Shown piece after piece: positions 1 through 7,422 of a stretch of 34,893 nt of DNA. Where the stretch lies: the NCBI GenBank assembly GCA_946407745.1, contig CAMJPQ010000036.1, forward strand, positions 1 through 34,893, written 5' to 3'. The DNA is from an uncultured Clostridia bacterium (GTDB lineage: Bacteria > Bacillota > Clostridia > Christensenellales > Aristaeellaceae). The stretch's first letter is position 1, and each line of letters opens with the position of its first letter. The position numbers and the translations under genes were made by a program. The notes beneath the pieces are model-generated. The model was not told the origin of the DNA. It ran no database searches and saw only the letters and a list, made by a program, of their open reading frames with translations.

Positions 1-66
1 CAGCTCGGCGCAGGCCAGACGAAGCTGCACCCCGGCCATGGTGTGGATGATGTTGGCGACACTCAT
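1..66 (-). CDS. Possible start of a second gene overlapping the recombinase 3' end (partial)
   Basis: An ATG at 66 opens a frame different from that of the recombinase and runs off the window. Its first residues, MSVANIIHTMAGVQLRLACA, look more protein-like than the recombinase frame over the same bases. It could be a downstream gene overlapping the recombinase end, or the true recombinase tail reached by a frameshift. I do not recognise it, and only 22 codons are visible. Confidence 0.25.
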   Translation of the reverse strand, partial: MSVANIIHTMAGVQLRLACAEL

Positions 67-1849
67 CAGAATCACACAATTCTGTGCTCACCTGATTCTG
101 TCCTTCCAGAGTGCCGCTATGGGCGAAAAAATCGTCATAGCTTTCTGTATCGCACCCTTTGATGTAAATGTGACACCTCTGCTCTTTTCCGTCTCTCGTC
201 ACATATACACGTTCAATCACGCTGTTGATCAGTCCGATGATTTCCTGCGGACTTGCGGTTTCCAGCAATTTGTCCAGTGATCCTATGATCTGCTTAATCT
301 CTTCAAAATCCCGAATGTGCTGCAGGTCATTTGAGGCGGTTGTTTCAATTCTGGCAAGCTGTTTTCTTTTCAGCGCTATTTCTGAGGCAATGCTGTTGAT
401 ATCCGCTTCCAGATAAGGGCGCGTGACTGCTGGGGCTTCCCGCATGTTCTTCACCTGCGTTTGGATTTGCCTTTCCAGCTTTTCGATTTCCCGCTTTGTC
501 TCGCGAATTTCCTGCTCCCGCTTGTCCGTCTTCAGAAGCTCGTCAATCTGACTTTGAATCTTTCCGAGATAATAGTCGCTCTCTTCATTGGATATGGAAG
601 AAAGCCATTCAAGAATGTACTCATCCATTTCCACACCCCGGACAGCCTGATAATCGCAGGGCCCCTTCCGGATGGCGTTTGGACAGGCGTACTTAAAGCG
701 GGGCTTGCCATGTGTAAACCGGTTGCTTTCAGGAATAACATTCAGCCGGCAGTGGCACTTAGGACAGTAAATCAGGCCGGAGAGCAGTGCATTCGTAGAG
801 CGATGCGGTCGATTGTATCGGTCCGCGATATCTTCCTTCAGGGTCTGCGCTTCCACCCAAGCTTTGCCTTCAATGAATCCTTCGTGCTTGCCAACTGCGA
901 TGATCCATTCGGTGATATCCTTTGCCTTGGTCACTCTTGTAAAGTCCGGCCTGAGGAAAGTGGAATCATCAGAGGCTTCCTTTGTCTGGTGTGTTCTGTT
1001 ATACACGGCGATTCCATGAACACCGTCGAACTCCGCTTCCTCTCCGTAAATATTGCCATCGTGTTCGATAAAATAGCGGTATGCATCCTGATCGGCCACA
1101 CAGTAAACCGGATTCCGAATGATGTCTTTCACGGCCAGGAGCGTGAATTCTGCTCCTGTTTTCGTCCGATATCCTTCTTCATTCAGCCGGTTAGCGGTTG
1201 CGTTCAGGCTCCTGGTGGAGAGAAACAATGAGAAAATGCGCTGCACCAGCGCCTTTTCCTCTGGAATGGCCACCAGATAGGTGAAAGCATTTTTCTTTTT
1301 TCCGCTTCCATATTTGGAACGTTCCACAGAATAACCGGTTGGGGTAATTCCGCCCATCCAGCGGCCGTCTTTTGCCAGTTCGATCAGATTGTCCTGTATG
1401 CGCTCTGTCAGTACATCCCTTTCAAATTCGGCGATCATCGCCAGCATTTGAATCATCAGTTTGGAATTGCTGTCCTTTGTGTTCAGATTATTCGAGCTGA
1501 TCAGCAGTGCAACATCATATTTGTTCAGATAATCAATCAGGTTGGTCAGGTCTGCCATGCGTCTGCTGATGCGGTCAAGCTTGTAGCAGACGATCGCCCG
1601 AATCTTCTTCTGCTCAACATCCCGGATCATTCGTTGAAAATCGGGACGGTCAGCGTAGAAGCCGCTTTTCCCTTCATCCTCGTATACCTGAAAAGCATAA
1701 TCCGCCGGCAGTTGAAGATGCAGTCGGGCGTATTCTTTGCAATACTCCTCCTGATTGGCAATGGAGTCGCCCTTATGCGTAATCTTTGATTTTCGAGCAT
1801 AGATGACAACAGCACGGTTATCCTCTTTGTGTGTCTCTGCGTGTTTCAC
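1..1849 (-). CDS. Large serine recombinase (site-specific integrase of the mobile element), possibly partial at window edge
   Basis: Reading from a GTG at 1849 the frame stays open to the window edge (about 616 codons). The N-terminal resolvase domain has the YARKS nucleophile motif near residue 20, followed by the EDEGKSGF and KLDRISRR motifs typical of serine recombinases. A recombinase domain follows (NRLNEEGYRTKTG, DIIRNPVYCV), then a zinc-ribbon-like CPKC with a second Cys pair, then a long coiled coil. These are the parts of a large serine integrase that inserts or excises an element through att sites. A strong GGAGGTGATT site sits just before the GTG. The last 20-odd residues look low quality compared with an alternative frame (positions 66 to 1), so the true end may be close to the edge or shifted by an error. 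It probably mobilizes the element that extends to about 9.5 kb. Confidence 0.93.
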   Translation of the reverse strand, partial: MKHAETHKEDNRAVVIYARKSKITHKGDSIANQEEYCKEYARLHLQLPADYAFQVYEDEGKSGFYADRPDFQRMIRDVEQKKIRAIVCYKLDRISRRMADLTNLIDYLNKYDVALLISSNNLNTKDSNSKLMIQMLAMIAEFERDVLTERIQDNLIELAKDGRWMGGITPTGYSVERSKYGSGKKKNAFTYLVAIPEEKALVQRIFSLFLSTRSLNATANRLNEEGYRTKTGAEFTLLAVKDIIRNPVYCVADQDAYRYFIEHDGNIYGEEAEFDGVHGIAVYNRTHQTKEASDDSTFLRPDFTRVTKAKDITEWIIAVGKHEGFIEGKAWVEAQTLKEDIADRYNRPHRSTNALLSGLIYCPKCHCRLNVIPESNRFTHGKPRFKYACPNAIRKGPCDYQAVRGVEMDEYILEWLSSISNEESDYYLGKIQSQIDELLKTDKREQEIRETKREIEKLERQIQTQVKNMREAPAVTRPYLEADINSIASEIALKRKQLARIETTASNDLQHIRDFEEIKQIIGSLDKLLETASPQEIIGLINSVIERVYVTRDGKEQRCHIYIKGCDTESYDDFFAHSGTLEGQNQVSTELCDSDECRQHHPHHGRGAASSGLRRA

Positions 1850-1889
1850 TCAATCACCTCCGTTCACAACAATTCCAATACACACATCT

Positions 1890-1898
1890 ATTCTATCA
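1890..1898 (-). promoter_or_regulatory. Candidate extended -10 promoter for the recombinase
   Basis: Read on the minus strand the bases are TGATAGAAT, a TG-N extended -10 with a TAGAAT hexamer about 40 bases before the GTG. No good -35 hexamer is visible at 17 bases spacing, which fits an extended -10 promoter. Confidence 0.4.
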
Positions 1899-1914
1899 TA
1901 AAATGAAAAAAAGT

Positions 1915-1952
1915 CCAGAGGCTCTATCGATTTTTCACGATAAAGCCTCTGG
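1915..1952. terminator. Bidirectional intrinsic terminator
   Basis: A 15-bp stem (1915-1929 with 1938-1952, one mismatch) encloses an 8-base loop. A T6 run follows on the plus strand (1955-1960), and an A-rich tract precedes it, giving a T7 run on the minus strand. It separates the small gene at 1980-2296 from the recombinase, whose promoter lies just beyond it. Confidence 0.8.
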
Positions 1953-1979
1953 GATTTTTTATTTTTCCTGCGCTGGCGT

Positions 1980-2296
1980 TTAGCAAGCCTTCGAAAGAGG
2001 ATACAAATCAATGGATTTCAGAAGATGAGGGGGTATTCTTTGCAAGCGCTTTTCTACCAATTCCGCTCTTTTTTCCTGAAAATCCCGCAAAACCTTTTCT
2101 CTTTCTTTTCCAATGTGAATCACACATTTCATTCGATGAAAGTCATCAGTGCGCGGCAACGGTTTATTCCTCCAACAGAAGTCATCATCCAAGTACATTG
2201 ATCGTTTTTCATTTTCGTAGTATTGCAATCTGTGAACGTATCCGGTTTTGCTGAGACAAATCCACAGTCAGTTAACAAATTCTCATTAATTTTCAT
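1980..2296 (-). pseudogene. Small hypothetical gene, apparently frameshifted
   Basis: An ATG at 2296 preceded by GAAGGAGTG opens a frame that begins MKINENLLTDCGFVSAK and then degrades. From about 2245 a different frame continues plausibly (GYVHRLQYYENEKRSMYL...) to a stop at 1980, giving a charged C-terminal half ending LLKSIDLYPLSKAC. One lost or gained base near 2245 would join the two into a protein of about 105 residues. I do not recognise the family. It lies between the helicase gene and the recombinase of the mobile element and is followed by the bidirectional terminator. The downstream frame could alternatively start on its own at the ATG at 2228, which has no clear ribosome binding site. 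Confidence 0.5.
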
Positions 2297-2366
2297 GAAT
2301 CTATACACTCCTTCTTCATTTCAGTAATTGATGCGATTGCTCGTATGCAGATCATTTCACTGTATG

Positions 2367-2398
2367 GAAAAGACCTGCAAGATATTTACACTTGCAGG
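2367..2398 (-). terminator. Probable terminator downstream of the vapE-type gene
   Basis: On the minus strand, CCTGCAAG (2398-2391) pairs perfectly with CTTGCAGG (2381-2374) across a 9-base loop, followed by TCTTTTCC. The short T tract makes it moderate in strength. Confidence 0.55.
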
Positions 2399-2432
2399 CC
2401 ATAGTGATATTCAATATTCAATTGTTGGTTAA

Positions 2433-2506
2433 GTCAAGCGTCAACCAGCCCTGTCAACTGGGTGTGAAAAAACTTATTTTGCAGCCAGTTGACGCAGCCA
2501 GTTGAC
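2433..2506. repeat. Cluster of GTCAACTGG direct and inverted repeats
   Basis: The 9-mer GTCAACTGG occurs once on the plus strand (2453-2461) and twice on the minus strand as a 13-bp tandem (2485-2493 and 2498-2506). A degenerate copy lies near 2433-2447. The cluster starts right after the stop codon of the helicase gene. Its role is unknown; protein-binding iterons or a recombination site are possible. Confidence 0.6.
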
Positions 2507-2513
2507 ACCTGGG

Positions 2514-3917
2514 TCAGAAGGGGAAATCCTCATCCGGCGTCACGGGGAGAAAGTCCATCTGCTCCAATGAGTCGGCGGATTTGATGGTCGGCGTTTCTTC
2601 AGCAGCAGGCGGCACCCGCTCCCATCCTCTTTGTGTCCCGTACTTTTCAAAGCGGCGGGAACTGGTAAAGGGTCGCCAGCCCGGCAGGATTCCCTTTGCG
2701 ATGCCGGTATTAACGATCTCATAGATCTCCCGTGTTTCCCATTGCTTGGGATCAACGCCCGGATGGTTCAGCCCTTCATGATAGATCTGTTTGGAGCACA
2801 GTTTATCGCCGGGGAAACTATCCATGTAGCTGTAAATCTGCCCGGCCAGGGGATCCTCCTGCTGAAAGGCTTCCTGTTCCCGGGCCAGCTTCCGCTCCAT
2901 CTCTTTGCTCAGGTGCGTATATCCCCTTCCTGCCCGATAATCCGCCATGATCTCAGCCCACATCTGCTCAATATAGGCGCGGGAGGAAGCTTCATCCGTC
3001 AGGATATGCGTTTCCGCCTGTTCCGGATGCACCTGCACCGGCAGAAAGCGCCGGTTGCCGCTGCGATCCATGGGCAGGAAGTCGGTTTTGTTGGTCGTTC
3101 CGGCGAAGACACATTGCCGCAGATGATCCGCCGCATAGCGGTCATAGGGAAATTTGTAGGTATCCTTGTTCCGGGAGAGGAAGGACTTGATGTCCTCAAT
3201 GCTCTTGGCATTGGCAGTCGCTACCATCTCCGACATTTCCAGAATCCAGTGCCCTGCCAGCCGCTGATAAATCTTTTCGTCTTCCAGCCGTTTCAGATCA
3301 TCCGAAAACCATTCATCCCGGATGGCCAGGAAACGGAGGAAGGTGGACTTTCCCGCTCCCTGCCCGCCGGTGAGCACCAGCATCAGCTCAAATTTGCAGC
3401 CAGGCTCAAACACCCGCTTCACAGCGCCCATCATGAACAGACGCAGGCAGGTTTCATTATAATCGCTGACCTCCGCGCCGAGAAAATGGTGCAGCGCTTC
3501 CCGCACACGGGGTACGCCATCCCAGGTCAGGCCGTTCAGGTAGTTACGGATGGGATGAAAGCCGTTCCTGCAGGCTACCACGCGGAAAGCGTGCTGGATG
3601 CACTTTTCGGAACGTATGCCGTAATACTGTTCAAAGTGAAGCAGCACATGCGGAAGGTCCTGATCGTCAAACCGCGTGCTGACCCGTGGCCACGGCATAG
3701 GCCCGATGATGTCATCTGTTTCGGTCAGCTGATTCCGGCTGATCTTTCCCGCAAAGGTCGGATCCTGCTCATAGATCGTCACACAGTTCGAAATGGTGTT
3801 GGCCGTGCCGCCTTTGTCGGTCTTCTCCAGGGATTCCCGGATCGAGCCGCGCAGCTGATCCAGATCCATTTCGGATGGAGCGGGATCTATATTGGTACTT
3901 AAGATTGGTTCATTCAA
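2514..3917 (-). CDS. VapE-family superfamily-3-like helicase (virulence-associated E)
   Basis: A 467-residue ATPase of the virulence-associated E family (PF05272 type), found on phage satellites and integrative elements as a replicative helicase. Walker A is visible at residues 184-192 (GGQGAGKST), followed by a Walker B-like segment, HWILEMSEM. A downstream block with GTTNKTDFLPMDRSGNRRF matches the sensor and arginine-finger region of the family. There is no primase domain at the N terminus, so this is a helicase-only version. The ATG is preceded by AGGAAGTG about 12 bases upstream. It lies 25 bases after the relaxase gene, so the two are probably one operon. It likely supports replication of the excised element. 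Confidence 0.9.
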   Translation of the reverse strand: MNEPILSTNIDPAPSEMDLDQLRGSIRESLEKTDKGGTANTISNCVTIYEQDPTFAGKISRNQLTETDDIIGPMPWPRVSTRFDDQDLPHVLLHFEQYYGIRSEKCIQHAFRVVACRNGFHPIRNYLNGLTWDGVPRVREALHHFLGAEVSDYNETCLRLFMMGAVKRVFEPGCKFELMLVLTGGQGAGKSTFLRFLAIRDEWFSDDLKRLEDEKIYQRLAGHWILEMSEMVATANAKSIEDIKSFLSRNKDTYKFPYDRYAADHLRQCVFAGTTNKTDFLPMDRSGNRRFLPVQVHPEQAETHILTDEASSRAYIEQMWAEIMADYRAGRGYTHLSKEMERKLAREQEAFQQEDPLAGQIYSYMDSFPGDKLCSKQIYHEGLNHPGVDPKQWETREIYEIVNTGIAKGILPGWRPFTSSRRFEKYGTQRGWERVPPAAEETPTIKSADSLEQMDFLPVTPDEDFPF

Positions 3918-3942
3918 GTAATATCACTTCCTAGTAATAATT

Positions 3943-5235
3943 TTACCGCTCCAACGAATGGCCGCGATGCTTGTTTTGATGGGGATTTTGATCGGTACGC
4001 TGACGGAAGCCCTCCAGGATGCTGATAACAGAGGGCCTGGCCTGTTCCTTAATCCGCTGCTTGGCAGCTTCTCGGGCAGGCTGTCCACGAAGGATGCCGA
4101 CCACATTTTCGAGGATCGTCTTTGCCCGCTTTTTCAGGGTATTGGAGACTTTCTCCAGCCAATCCATCACCAGATCCCGCTCTTTTTGCCTCAGCTTCGT
4201 TTCCGGTGATTGCACCAGGCGCATCCCTTTGGCCAGCACCTTCTGGGTTTCCTCCTGCGTGGCATGAATGGCGTCGATGGCAACGACCTGAACTGCTTCT
4301 CTGTAGGCGACATCGGTCACCGCGTCCAGGACAGTGTCAGCATCGGATAGCTTTTCCAGCTTTTCATCCAATTCCGCCCTTGCCTGTTCAATGATTCGGC
4401 TTTGCGCTTCGTTGTCGGCGGTCAGTTCCGCGTTGCGACGTTCCAGCTCCGCAATCTTCTCCCGCTGGGCTTGGATGATGTAATCGTTCTTTTCCCGGCT
4501 GGCCTGCCCGCCATAGATGGCTTCACGCTCCACGGAAAGGCCGTGTTCTTCGCAGATGTTCAGAAGCAGCTCCCGGCAGATGCTGTCAAAGGTGATCTTT
4601 CGATTATTCTGCCTGCCGGGCTTCTTCTCCGGGAAGGGAAGCGGAATTTCCAGGGCTTCCAATGCCTTTTCCTGCTTCGGTTCGATTTCTCCATACCGGT
4701 TTTCGATATCAAACACCTGCCGGGCGTGAATGTGCGGGCTGGTTTCATCCAGATGCAGCGCCCAGTCCAGCACATGCACATGGCTGCCGAAGCGCTCCTG
4801 CATCTCATCCATGAATTCCTGCACGATTGCCAGCAGCACTTCCGGCGGCGGGCAGTCGCCCTCCTTGCCGATCTGGTAGATCGTTTCCTCCGGACAAATG
4901 CGCGCATCTGCCAACAGGTCATCCACCGTGCGGTTCCGTTTGGCATGGCCGGCTTTCACATTGCGAGCGGTCTGTCCGGCGATGAAATCTCCGTAGCGCT
5001 GCTCATAGAAGGCACGCTCCACCTGATTGAAGGTTGGATATGGACCGGATTGATTGGCCTCGTGATCCCGCAGGCCGTTCTGCCAGTCCCAGTACATGTT
5101 TTGATTCGTTCTTGCCTGGTTGATGTTTTCCGCATGGGCCACGTCGAATTGACGGTCGTTGTGTTTGGGGTTATAGACGCCGTGCTTTCCCGCACGGCCA
5201 TTGTGACGGGACACCCGTTGCTTTGCTGCAGCCAT
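3943..5235 (-). CDS. MobV/Pre-type relaxase (plasmid mobilization protein)
   Basis: A 430-residue protein with the MobV signature HLDETSPHIH at residues 161-170, the metal-binding motif III of the Pre/Mob relaxases that nick oriT and carry the strand to a recipient cell. The N terminus contains the conserved HNGR and NPKHNDRQ blocks. A strong coiled coil follows at roughly residues 260-320, as in other MobV proteins that dimerise. I chose the ATG at 5235 because GGAGGTG lies five bases upstream; a start seven codons earlier would place that site inside the gene. It is the first gene of a mob-helicase operon. A repeat-rich, oriT-like region lies immediately upstream. No type IV secretion genes are visible, so transfer would need a helper element. 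Confidence 0.9.
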   Translation of the reverse strand: MAAAKQRVSRHNGRAGKHGVYNPKHNDRQFDVAHAENINQARTNQNMYWDWQNGLRDHEANQSGPYPTFNQVERAFYEQRYGDFIAGQTARNVKAGHAKRNRTVDDLLADARICPEETIYQIGKEGDCPPPEVLLAIVQEFMDEMQERFGSHVHVLDWALHLDETSPHIHARQVFDIENRYGEIEPKQEKALEALEIPLPFPEKKPGRQNNRKITFDSICRELLLNICEEHGLSVEREAIYGGQASREKNDYIIQAQREKIAELERRNAELTADNEAQSRIIEQARAELDEKLEKLSDADTVLDAVTDVAYREAVQVVAIDAIHATQEETQKVLAKGMRLVQSPETKLRQKERDLVMDWLEKVSNTLKKRAKTILENVVGILRGQPAREAAKQRIKEQARPSVISILEGFRQRTDQNPHQNKHRGHSLER

Positions 5236-5332
5236 GGCATCACCTCCGTTTCTCATTTCTTTTTTGCGGTAGCTTTTTTCATTTCGGAGTAGCTTTCATT
5301 CCCTGTCTCGTCCTTTTTTTCGACAGGTAATA

Positions 5333-5387
5333 CCCAGTACTATGTGTCGAACCCTGCGGGCCGCTGCGCTTTCAACACATAACTGGG
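5333..5387. other. Candidate oriT: imperfect inverted repeat upstream of the relaxase gene
   Basis: Left arm CCCAGTACTATGTGT (5333-5347) pairs with ACACATAACTGGG (5375-5387), with a two-base bulge, across a GC-rich 27-base loop. It lies about 100 bp upstream of the relaxase start, where MobV oriT sites usually are. Assignment is by position and structure only; I cannot identify the nick site. Confidence 0.45.
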
Positions 5388-5428
5388 CCAAAGGTTTCAC
5401 CTCTGGACGCTGAGCATGGGGCGCTACC

Positions 5429-5573
5429 CCCTGCACTCCCGGCAGGCGCTGTCGCCCTGCACCCGACCCACGGGCGCTGCCCTTTGGATTCCCGGCAGAC
5501 GTTGTCACCCTGCACCCGACCCAGAACGCTCCGCCTCTGGACTCCGGGCAGGCATTCCATCCTGCACCCGGCC
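5429..5573. repeat. Direct-repeat array, unit 52-53 bp, in the relaxase upstream region
   Basis: The core CCTGCACCCG recurs at 5456, 5509 and 5561 (periods 53 and 52). Each is preceded by a GGCAG-N-C-rich block (near 5442, 5495, 5549). A partial earlier copy reads CCTGCACTCCCGGCAGG near 5430. Neither 52 nor 53 is the same multiple of three, so the array is not a coding repeat even though open frames cross it. With the inverted repeat at 5333-5387 it fills the gap of about 400 bp between relaxase and par genes. Confidence 0.7.
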
Positions 5574-5577
5574 ACAC

Positions 5578-5603
5578 AAAAAAACGGTATCGCTTTGATA
5601 CCG
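5578..5603 (-). terminator. Intrinsic terminator of the par operon
   Basis: On the minus strand CGGTATC (5603-5597) pairs perfectly with GATACCG (5591-5585) across a 5-base loop and is followed by seven T residues. It starts about 45 bases after the stop of the ParR-like gene. Confidence 0.85.
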
Positions 5604-5648
5604 CTTTTCGCGTGGATTCGCTGCCCTGATGCCGCTTTGGTATCACCC

Positions 5649-5972
5649 TCAGCAGCCCAGGGTGCTCATGAAATCATCGGCAACGTCGAAATCTTCATCG
5701 GAGATTTCGCCCTGCCCGCTGATTTCCACCGAAGCACTGACCGGCTGCATGGGCAGCTCCCGCAGCGCTTCGGCCACCGCCTGCCGCACGATGGCTTTCA
5801 GCGCATCGGCGTCGGGAATTGGCACGGGGTTTCCCGGAGGAACCGTGAGCGCATCCACGATGGCAGCCGTATAGGAGGCCGATCCACTGCGCAGCCGTTC
5901 ATATGCTTCCCTGTGCCTGGGATTGTTCAGGTTCAGCCGCACAGTGAAGCTGACGCGATTTTCATTCTTCAA
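5649..5972 (-). CDS. ParR-like partner of the ParM ATPase (putative centromere-binding protein)
   Basis: A small protein (about 107 residues) directly downstream of, and overlapping, the actin-like ATPase gene, the usual place for the ParR/StbB adaptor that binds centromere DNA and the filament. The N terminus (NRVSFTVRLNLNNPRHREAY) could form a ribbon-helix-helix strand and helix. The C terminus is acidic (SDEDFDVADDF), as expected for a tail that contacts the filament. The start is uncertain: I prefer the TTG at 5972, with GGAG eight bases upstream inside the parM-like gene. A GTG at 5981 lies too close to that site. Family assignment rests mainly on context. Confidence 0.65.
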   Translation of the reverse strand: MKNENRVSFTVRLNLNNPRHREAYERLRSGSASYTAAIVDALTVPPGNPVPIPDADALKAIVRQAVAEALRELPMQPVSASVEISGQGEISDEDFDVADDFMSTLGC

Positions 5973-6897
5973 AATCAACACTCCGTTTGCGGAGGGCTTT
6001 AGCCGCCAGCCGCTGATATCCCTTCGCCGTAGCCTTGATGTCGTCCAGAATCATAGTCCGCTGAGGATCGACTTGACCGAAGTGCTGAATCAGGCAGGCT
6101 CCTCCGCCCATAAACCACAGCTTCATCAGCATGGGATTGTATTCGTGCTCCCGCAGGCTGCGCATGATGCCGGCGACATAGTCCGTGGCCACTTCCCGGA
6201 TGATGGCAACAACTTTCTCGTCTACCTCCGCGCTGCCCGTGCGCAGCACCTGCTCGATGATGCTGTCGTCCACCTTCACATGCAGGGTGCGCATCAGCGC
6301 TTCCCGGGCTGCCAGCATACATTGGTGCGTGCCGAATTTCTCGGTGTAACATTGCTCACTGACAGGCCGTCCATTGTTGATATACATGATGTTCATGGTG
6401 CCGTTGCCGATGTCGCAGAGCATATTCACGCCGGTGAACTCTTTCAGCCGATCCGCCACAGCAGCGAAGCCCTGGGCATACATCTCCACGCCGACGATCT
6501 CCACGGCATAGTCCTTTCCGTTGAAGCGATATTCCAGATTTCGCACCTGGGTCAGGTAGCGAATGAAGCTTTCTTTCTGCTGACCGACCCAGGTCAGGGG
6601 TAAGCCTACTGCCAGCCAGACCGGCGCTTCCGTCAGCCCGCGCTTGTTCAGTTCCTTGGCAATAGCTGCCATGGTCAGCTTCAGATAATCCTCATCCGTC
6701 GTTTTATCGGCAATGAATTCCTTGTGACTGTCGCCGATGGCATACCAGCGTCCTGCCCAGCAAAGGGTATCTGTCGCCATGGCAGGCTCGTCATTGTAGG
6801 CGGCGATGCCGGTGGGAAAGATGAAGTTGGGTGTCTTCACGTTGCCATACCCGTGGTCAATGGCCACCAGGATGGGCTTTCTTTTCAGTTCTGTCAT
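5962..6897 (-). CDS. parM: ParM/StbA-like actin-family ATPase (plasmid segregation)
   Basis: A 311-residue protein of the actin-like ATPase superfamily. The phosphate 1 motif is AIDHGYGNVKT (residues 12-22), the second phosphate loop is CDIGNGTMN and the adenosine motif is WFMGGGACL. Length and motif spacing fit the ParM/Alp-type proteins of Gram-positive plasmids and mobile elements, whose filaments push DNA copies apart. I chose the ATG at 6897 because AGAGGT lies four bases upstream; a frame with MRRRRRQ upstream has no such site. It is the first gene of a two-gene par operon. A segregation system on an integrative element suggests that the excised circle is replicated and maintained for some time. 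Confidence 0.85.
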   Translation of the reverse strand: MTELKRKPILVAIDHGYGNVKTPNFIFPTGIAAYNDEPAMATDTLCWAGRWYAIGDSHKEFIADKTTDEDYLKLTMAAIAKELNKRGLTEAPVWLAVGLPLTWVGQQKESFIRYLTQVRNLEYRFNGKDYAVEIVGVEMYAQGFAAVADRLKEFTGVNMLCDIGNGTMNIMYINNGRPVSEQCYTEKFGTHQCMLAAREALMRTLHVKVDDSIIEQVLRTGSAEVDEKVVAIIREVATDYVAGIMRSLREHEYNPMLMKLWFMGGGACLIQHFGQVDPQRTMILDDIKATAKGYQRLAAKALRKRSVDFEE

Positions 6898-7073
6898 GTG
6901 TACCTCTTTCTGCCGCCTTCTGCGGCGCAATAAAATAAGCAGGCCGCGTTTTGCAGTCTGCTTTGGATTGGGCGTAGATACCAGATGCGGAAAGCATCCG
7001 CATCCCCTGGCCAGGATGATCTACTCTATATGAGTATACGGAGAAAAAACGCGATTGCCTCGAAATGCGACAG

Positions 7074-7123
7074 AATTGCAATTTGAGTCCCCGTGAAAAG
7101 GCTTCTTGTTGCAAAATTGCAAC
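7074..7123. promoter_or_regulatory. Pair of TTGCAA-centred palindromes (candidate operator or centromere)
   Basis: AATTGCAATT (7074-7083) is a perfect palindrome. GTTGCAAAATTGCAAC (7108-7123) has 7-bp arms around AA. Both share the TTGCAA core, about 37 bp centre to centre. They lie between the start of the par operon and the plus-strand regulators, upstream of parM, where ParR or a repressor could bind. Confidence 0.45.
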
Positions 7124-7149
7124 ACATTGCCTTGATAGAACGGCTATGA

Positions 7150-7350
7150 TTGGAAATGTTTAGCCCTTGCCGTTATGGAAATGAAACTCTACATCAGCTT
7201 GCCCGCATACTCACAAAGGAATTCGGAAAAAGCTTTTTGTTGTCTAATGTTTACAACATGCGGCAGTTCAATTTGAATTATCCGATTTTCCAGTCAGTGA
7301 CTGGAAAATTGACATGGATGCATTACTGTGAATTGATAACGATCATCTTG
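7150..7350 (+). pseudogene. Relic of a DUF1016 (YhcG-type) nuclease N-terminal domain
   Basis: The translated stretch YGNETLHQLARILTKEFG ... MRQFNLNYPIFQSVTGKLTW, then HYCELITI, matches the pattern of the DUF1016 N-terminal domain: a LSxxLTKEFGKGF block, a MRQFY block, then a LSWSHYxxLL block. These proteins are PDDEXK-type nucleases often found near restriction systems. Only about 60 residues remain. There is no proper start, a stop lies just upstream, and the reading frame runs on into the LexA-like gene only by chance. The real LexA-like start has its own ribosome binding site at 7412. It is probably debris from an earlier insertion or deletion in the element. Confidence 0.7.
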
Positions 7351-7397
7351 ACAGCAAGGGCAATTTCGTGTATGATTCTATCGTTGACACTCTGTCA
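7348..7397 (+). promoter_or_regulatory. sigma-70-type promoter and candidate operator of the LexA-like repressor
   Basis: A perfect TTGACA (7348-7353) and TATGAT (7371-7376) are separated by exactly 17 bases. Eight bases downstream lies the inverted repeat TGACA-CTC-TGTCA (7385-7397), well placed for autorepression at the transcription start. The promoter lies at the end of the DUF1016 relic. Confidence 0.7.
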
Positions 7398-7422
7398 TTG
7401 TTACAGTCCAAAGGAGGATACT

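Noticed and set aside
2631-3902. Long plus-strand open frame (423 codons) opposite the helicase gene
   Set aside because: It is antisense to a gene with clear Walker motifs, has no ribosome binding site and no recognisable domain.
5429-5573. CRISPR-like array
   Set aside because: Only three to four degenerate units with unequal conservation, no constant-length unique spacers and no cas genes.
5296-5646. Minus-strand open frame of 116 codons over the repeat array
   Set aside because: The repeat period (52-53 bp) is not a multiple of three, and the translation is low-complexity; the region fits oriT or repeat DNA better.
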